This document shows, piece by piece, positions 59,853 through 64,000 of a DNA stretch of 64,000 bases. This DNA comes from Terasakiella sp. SH-1 (GTDB taxonomy: Bacteria; Pseudomonadota; Alphaproteobacteria; Rhodospirillales; Terasakiellaceae), in assembly GCF_004564135.1 (NCBI RefSeq), contig NZ_CP038255.1, positions 3,149,501 through 3,213,500 on the forward strand, written 5' to 3'. Made by a program: the position numbers and the translations under genes. Positions within the stretch are counted from its first letter, which is position 1, and each line of letters begins with the position of its first letter. The notes under the pieces are model-generated. The model was not told where the DNA came from. It saw nothing but the letters and a program-made list of their open reading frames with translations, and made no database searches.

Positions 59853-61055
59853 ATGGGCAAACGAGCATGGACAATTATTATTTGTGGGGCATTGATTCTC
59901 GCCATCGGTATGGGCATGCGCCAGAACCACGGCCTGTTCATCGAACCCATGCGCATGGATCTGGGCTGGCAGCTTGGTGTATTTGCCATGGCACTAGCGG
60001 TCCAAAACCTCATGTGGGGGGTTGCCCAGCCTTTTGCCGGAGCCTTGGCTGATAAATATGGCTCACGCCCTGTCTTGCTGGGCGGTGTCTTTGTTTACGT
60101 CCTTGGTCTTTTGGGCATGGCCTTTCCTCAAGGCCCAATGATGCTGCATATGAGTGCCGGTGTTTTGGTTGGCCTCGGTGTGGCGGCAATGGGCTTGCCT
60201 GTGGTTTTGGGTGCCGTGGCCCGCATGGTGTCTGAAGAAAAGCGCAGTACAGCCTTGGGCATTGCTTCCATGGGGGGCTCTTTTGGACAGTTCTTATTCG
60301 CCCCTGTGTCTCAAGGGCTGATCAATGAATATGGCTGGTCCATTGCCTTGACCGCACTGGCTGCGATTGCCGCACTTGGTGTTTTTCTGGCCTTGCAGGT
60401 TAATGCGAAACCCAATGAAGAAGAGTTTCATCCCAATCAAGCCGCACAAACATTATCTCAAGCCATTCATGAAGCTTTTGGCACCAATAGCTATATTCTC
60501 TTGAACCTTGGCTTTTTTGTATGTGGGTTCCATATTGCCTTTATCGTCACCCACCTGCCCATGTTCCTGTCCACCTGTAATATCGCCCCGGAAGTCGGTG
60601 CAACCGCTTTGGCTGTAATCGGCGTATCTAATATGGCCGGGACTTATCTTGCGGGCGTTCTGGGCGGGAAATATTCCAAGAAATATCTTCTAAGCCTGAT
60701 TTATCTAAGCCGGGCACTGGCGATCCTTGTCTACATGCTGATGCCCGTCACGGTCTTTTCCACGCTGGCCTTTTCAGTTGCCATGGGTGCGTTATGGCTG
60801 TCCACCGTGCCCTTAACCAGCGGGTTGGTCGGCGTGATGTTTGGGACCCGATATATGGGAACACTGTTTGCCATTACCCTTTTCACCCATCAGGTCGGTG
60901 CCTTTTTCGGTGCATGGCTGGGTGGCTATTTCTTTGATCTGACAGGATCATTTGATGGCGCGTGGATTGCCTCAATTGCACTGGGCGTCTTTTCCGCAGT
61001 GGTCCATCTGCCCATTAAAGAAGTCGCCGTAGAACGCGCAACGCAGGCCGCCTAG
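59853..61055 (+). CDS. MFS transporter
   Basis: A 400-residue major facilitator protein with about 12 TMs. The loop 2-3 motif ADKYGSRPVLLGG and the helix GIASMGGSFGQF are visible, and the charged central loop is short. It resembles the monocarboxylate/oxalate-type MFS carriers (GMRQNHGLFIEPM near the N-terminus). Start chosen at 59853 after GAGG; GTG 59838 and ATG 59844 are alternatives. It shares a hairpin terminator with degP. Confidence 0.88.
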   Translation: MGKRAWTIIICGALILAIGMGMRQNHGLFIEPMRMDLGWQLGVFAMALAVQNLMWGVAQPFAGALADKYGSRPVLLGGVFVYVLGLLGMAFPQGPMMLHMSAGVLVGLGVAAMGLPVVLGAVARMVSEEKRSTALGIASMGGSFGQFLFAPVSQGLINEYGWSIALTALAAIAALGVFLALQVNAKPNEEEFHPNQAAQTLSQAIHEAFGTNSYILLNLGFFVCGFHIAFIVTHLPMFLSTCNIAPEVGATALAVIGVSNMAGTYLAGVLGGKYSKKYLLSLIYLSRALAILVYMLMPVTVFSTLAFSVAMGALWLSTVPLTSGLVGVMFGTRYMGTLFAITLFTHQVGAFFGAWLGGYFFDLTGSFDGAWIASIALGVFSAVVHLPIKEVAVERATQAA

Positions 61056-61061
61056 ATACAA

Positions 61062-61104
61062 AATGGGGTTATAGAGCACCTAAAAAGTGCCCTATAACCC
61101 CACA
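61062..61104 (-). terminator. Terminator between the MFS gene and degP
   Basis: TGGGGTTATAG (61064-61074) pairs with CTATAACCCCA (61092-61102), with inner GCAC/GTGC pairing. The T tract (TTTT) lies on the minus strand, so it mainly serves degP; the convergent MFS gene may also use it. Confidence 0.7.
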
Positions 61105-61119
61105 AGCATTACAAGGTCT

Positions 61120-62649
61120 TTATTTCTTCTTCAACTTCACCGCCACAAAACGCAAGCCCTCTTCTCCGTCGATAAGGAGCAACAGGGATTTGTTTTTACG
61201 TGTCTTGGCTTTCTTCACCGCCTGTTTGATCTCTTCCGGGCTGGTGACTTCTTTTTGGCTGACTTCAACGATCAGCTCACCTGGACGAATGCCTTTTTCC
61301 GCTGCTGGGCTTTCAGCAACCACATCAAGAACCACCACACCTGTGGCTTCTTCGGGCAGTTTGAACCGTTCACGAGCCGCATCATTCAAACGGCCCAAAG
61401 ACAGGCCAAGTTCTTCAATCGTCGCCGATGTTTTCGTGACCTTTGCCGGACCTGCGGAGCCATTCTTTTCTGCAACTTCCAGCTCACCAACTTTAACACT
61501 CAGTTTCTTGAGCTTCCCTTTGCGCCATACTTCCATGGGTACAGAATTACCGACTTCGGTTTCTGCCACAATGCGTGGCAGTTTGCGCATTTCGGAAACT
61601 TCCTTGCCGTTAAAGGTCAAAATCACATCACCTTTATTGACCTTGGCTTTTTCTGCCGGTCCCCCTTCGGCCACACTGGTGACTAAGGCACCACGTGGTC
61701 CATCAAGGCCAAGGCTTTCTGCAATTTCTTCAGACACATTCTGAATACGCACACCCAGCCAGCCCCGGCGGGTGCGGCCATATTCTTGCAAATCCGCAAT
61801 TACGGTTTTGGCAATATTGGCCGGAACGGAAAAACCAATGCCGACAGACCCGCCACTGGGAGAATAGATCGCTGTGTTAATCCCGATCACATCACCCTCC
61901 AGATTAAATAACGGTCCACCGGAATTCCCCTTGTTAATAGAGGCATCCGTCTGGATAAAATCATCATAGGGCCCCGCCTGAATGTTGCGACCACGCGCAG
62001 ATACGATCCCGGCAGTGACAGACCCGCCCAGACCGAACGGATTCCCGATAGCAACAACCCAGTCACCCACACGGATTTTATCAGAATTACCCAGACGGAC
62101 TTCTTTCAGCTTCACGCCTTTTTTGATGGTTACTTTCAACAAGGCAATATCGGTTTTGGGGTCTTTGCCCAGAAGTTCTGCATCAAGAGAGGTGTTATCC
62201 TGCAAGATAACTTTGATTTCTTCGGCATCCTGAATGACATGGTTGTTTGTCACCACCAGACCTTTTACCGCATCAATCACAAAGCCGGAGCCCAAAGAGG
62301 TCGCTTGACGAGAACGTGGCTGTGGCACCTGCCCCCCGCGACGTTCAAAAAATTCACGAAAAAAATCCGGCACACCTTGGGGCAATTGACCATGGGCAGA
62401 ATTCACCGTCTGGGTCGTGGAAATATTCACCACCGCAGGCAGAAGTTCTTCGGCCAAATCCGCAAAACTATCGGGTGCTGAACGGGCCTGACTTTGTGCA
62501 ATAAGCGCAATCATCAAGCCAAAAGCCATGAGGGCGAGGATCACCCATTGTGTGGAGTTGATCGCTTTTGTTTGTGTGTATGTTTGACGGTTTCTCGTGA
62601 TCTTGTTCATTTTTCTGTCATCACCTCTTTTAGGTCTGTCTATTGCCAT
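61120..62649 (-). CDS. degP: Do-family periplasmic serine protease (DegP/MucD-like)
   Basis: A 509-residue protease of envelope quality control. An N-terminal anchor or signal (QWVILALMAFGLMIALIAQSQA) precedes the trypsin-like domain with catalytic His (TNNHVI), Asp (PKTDIALL) and Ser (NKGNSGGPLF), and two PDZ domains. The ATG at 62649 has GAAG eight bases upstream; the ATG at 62610 (MNKITRNR) is an alternative and both keep the signal. Its place next to hflKC is usual in alphaproteobacteria. Confidence 0.93.
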   Translation of the reverse strand: MAIDRPKRGDDRKMNKITRNRQTYTQTKAINSTQWVILALMAFGLMIALIAQSQARSAPDSFADLAEELLPAVVNISTTQTVNSAHGQLPQGVPDFFREFFERRGGQVPQPRSRQATSLGSGFVIDAVKGLVVTNNHVIQDAEEIKVILQDNTSLDAELLGKDPKTDIALLKVTIKKGVKLKEVRLGNSDKIRVGDWVVAIGNPFGLGGSVTAGIVSARGRNIQAGPYDDFIQTDASINKGNSGGPLFNLEGDVIGINTAIYSPSGGSVGIGFSVPANIAKTVIADLQEYGRTRRGWLGVRIQNVSEEIAESLGLDGPRGALVTSVAEGGPAEKAKVNKGDVILTFNGKEVSEMRKLPRIVAETEVGNSVPMEVWRKGKLKKLSVKVGELEVAEKNGSAGPAKVTKTSATIEELGLSLGRLNDAARERFKLPEEATGVVVLDVVAESPAAEKGIRPGELIVEVSQKEVTSPEEIKQAVKKAKTRKNKSLLLLIDGEEGLRFVAVKLKKK

Positions 62650-62756
62650 TAATGTATCTTCTTGCGAGGATTTCGCAAGTTTCCCATAACGTTAACCATC
62701 ATTCGCGATAAATATGCCGCGAGAATGGCAAAATTGTAACCAACTGTTACCCCCTG

Positions 62757-62948
62757 TTACAGGGCGCCGCGCACCAACCAGACCAGTACCACCCCGATCA
62801 TGGCCGCTGTTAATCCAGCGGTGCGTACAGATTGGGTCGGCATCGCCAAAATCTGCATCATCATTTTTTTCATACCATCGGGAAACAGGGCATAAAGCAT
62901 CCCTTCAATAGCAATAGCGAGACCGATTGCGACAAAAAAATCTGACAT
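62757..62948 (-). CDS. DUF2065 small membrane protein
   Basis: A 63-residue protein with two TMs (FFVAIGLAIAIEGMLYALF and AAMIGVVLVWLV), matching DUF2065, which is usually found between hflC and degP. Function unknown. The ATG at 62948 is the family start; a GTG 15 bases upstream is less likely. Confidence 0.88.
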   Translation of the reverse strand: MSDFFVAIGLAIAIEGMLYALFPDGMKKMMMQILAMPTQSVRTAGLTAAMIGVVLVWLVRGAL

Positions 62949-62963
62949 CTTTTTAATACTCAC

Positions 62964-63028
62964 GTCATTCCCAACTTGATTGGGAATCTCTATCCAATTG
63001 AAAAGACCCCCGCATAGGCGAGGGTGAC
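62964..63028. repeat. Dispersed intergenic repeat, copy 5
   Basis: A 65-base element between hflC and the DUF2065 gene. GTCATTCCCAACTTGATTGGGAAT forms a hairpin (TTCCCAA with TTGGGAA); CCAATTGAAAAGACCCCCGC and GGCGAGGGTGAC follow. Confidence 0.75.
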
Positions 63029-63032
63029 AAAA

Positions 63033-63070
63033 AGAAAAGCCCCATCACGAAAATCGCAACGGGGCTTTTA
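63033..63070 (-). terminator. Terminator of hflC
   Basis: AAAAGCCCC (63035-63043) pairs with GGGGCTTTT (63061-63069), with T residues on the minus strand. Confidence 0.8.
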
Positions 63071-63081
63071 GACCTTACAGC

Positions 63082-63945
63082 TTACTTGCGTGTACCGAAG
63101 TAGCTGAAGAACTCGCTATCCGGGGACAGAACCATGGAGGTCCCTTCACCCAAAGCTTCGCGGTAGGCTTCCATGGAACGGTAGAAACGGAAGAATTCCG
63201 GGTCCTTGCCATAAGCGTCGCCCAAAACGTTATTTCGCTGGGCATCGCCTTCACCGCGCAGGATGTTGGACGAACGACGTGCTTCGGCGAGAATAACCGT
63301 CTTTTCACGTTCAGCTTCCGCTTCAATACGTTGTTTGATCTCATCACCTTCGGCGCGCAGACGGTTAGCCACCTGCACACGGTCGGTACGCATACGATCA
63401 AATACGTTGTTGGAAATCTGTGCCGGCAAATCGGCACGGCCGATACGTACATCCACAATCGTCACACCATAATCAGATTCGGCCTTGCGAACCGTGCCAA
63501 CGATCTCGTTCATGACTTCCACACGTTTGTCAGACAGCAGGTCACCCATGCCGACTTTCGCAATGGAGTTACGAACAGCAGTATTCAGGATACGACCAAA
63601 GGCATCGGCAAACTGACGCTCAGAGCCCTGAACCGCCTGGAAATATTTCAGCGGATCGGTAATGCGATAGCGTGCATAAGAATCCACGATGATACGCTTT
63701 TGGTCAGCCAACGGCAGTTCGGCAGGCTGCGGATCAAGGTTCAGGATACGTTTATCAAAATAACGCACTTCCTGAATGAAGGGGATTTTCCAGTTCAGAC
63801 CCGGTTCCTGGATCACACGACGCGGATCACCAAATTGGAAAACAATCGCCTGTACAGGTTCAGCTACCTTAAACAAAGTGCCAGAGGCCAGACCAGCGGC
63901 ACCGACGACCAACAAAATAAGAGCAATAAGTTTCTTCGGTATCAT
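63082..63945 (-). CDS. hflC: Protease modulator HflC
   Basis: A 287-residue band-7 (SPFH) protein with an N-terminal anchor (LIALILLVVGAAGLASG). With HflK it forms a ring around FtsH in the inner membrane and tunes proteolysis. VDVRIGRADLPAQISNNVFDRM and RRVIQEPGLNWKIPF are typical. Its ATG overlaps the hflK stop by one base (TAATG). Confidence 0.96.
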   Translation of the reverse strand: MIPKKLIALILLVVGAAGLASGTLFKVAEPVQAIVFQFGDPRRVIQEPGLNWKIPFIQEVRYFDKRILNLDPQPAELPLADQKRIIVDSYARYRITDPLKYFQAVQGSERQFADAFGRILNTAVRNSIAKVGMGDLLSDKRVEVMNEIVGTVRKAESDYGVTIVDVRIGRADLPAQISNNVFDRMRTDRVQVANRLRAEGDEIKQRIEAEAEREKTVILAEARRSSNILRGEGDAQRNNVLGDAYGKDPEFFRFYRSMEAYREALGEGTSMVLSPDSEFFSYFGTRK

Positions 63946-64000
63946 TAGTTTGCTCCTTTATTGCGTTTTTGCAGCTCAGGCAGGGGCAGGTACGGCACAA
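63945..64000 (-). CDS. hflK: 3' end of hflK (partial)
   Basis: The visible 18 codons read VPYLPLPELQKRNKGAN and stop. YLPLPEL is a common ending of alphaproteobacterial HflK, and the position just before hflC fits. Confidence 0.85.
   Translation of the reverse strand, partial: VPYLPLPELQKRNKGAN

Noticed and set aside
61087-61744. Two plus-strand frames of 184-199 codons opposite degP
   Set aside because: Antisense to the degP PDZ region; no SD and no domain.

Overview
This window is a chromosomal segment of an alphaproteobacterium, most likely a free-living, motile, respiratory member of the Rhodospirillales-type lineages. I cannot name the species from sequence alone. The grounds are: a CcrM-type GANTC methyltransferase with a perfect CtrA-type box upstream; the operon order pyrF - trpF - trpB - trpA - accD - folC; sdhC-sdhD-sdhA-sdhB; the hflK-hflC-DUF2065-degP order; a cytosolic CZB chemoreceptor pair; an alphaproteobacterial CheZ; and an aerobic-type CobN. 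Almost all of it is core genome. No tRNA, rRNA, CRISPR array, prophage or insertion sequence was seen.

Layout. 1-4.5 kb: ferredoxin-NADP reductase, ribosome hibernation factor, HtpG, a secreted DUF1223 protein. 4.6-15.3 kb: a long minus-strand operon that starts at pyrF, passes two unrecognised membrane proteins, then trpF, trpB, trpA, accD and folC, and ends with two translationally coupled genes: a cyanophycin-synthetase-like ATP-grasp ligase and a second, divergent FolC/Mur-type ligase. 15.4-22.8 kb: SulP transporter, ccrM, cobN, a GNAT acetyltransferase. 22.9-24.5 kb: an AT-rich TIR/SEFIR-domain gene (the only clearly accessory gene) and a periplasmic rhodanese. 24.5-31.6 kb: yejBEF peptide importer, an Ada-AlkA/Ogt alkylation repair pair, a membrane protein, a bactofilin. 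31.7-38.3 kb: two paralogous CZB chemoreceptors and the succinate dehydrogenase operon. 38.5-46.3 kb: a TrmH-family methyltransferase, a quinone oxidoreductase, a stand-alone TrpB2 with a structured leader, ArsC, CheZ, and argH-lptM-lysA. 46.3-53.7 kb: a TPP riboswitch and thiC, a patatin-like protein with a substituted active site, a periplasmic binding protein, and PutA. 53.7-64 kb: ccmAB, a rhodanese, a phenylpyruvate/indolepyruvate decarboxylase next to a frameshifted LysR gene, a DUF1127 protein, two transporters, DegP, DUF2065, HflC and the end of HflK.

The best candidates for something undescribed are (1) the ATP-grasp plus divergent Mur-ligase pair at 5618-7917, which looks like a split peptide- or amide-forming ligase system built from the same two domain types as cyanophycin synthetase; (2) the trpB2 leader at 40291-40397, where two alternative pairings can hide the ribosome binding site; and (3) the patatin-like protein whose Ser/Asp dyad appears replaced by Cys/Glu. 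A dispersed intergenic repeat of about 65 bp occurs five times. All family names are assigned by reading motifs, not by a database search.
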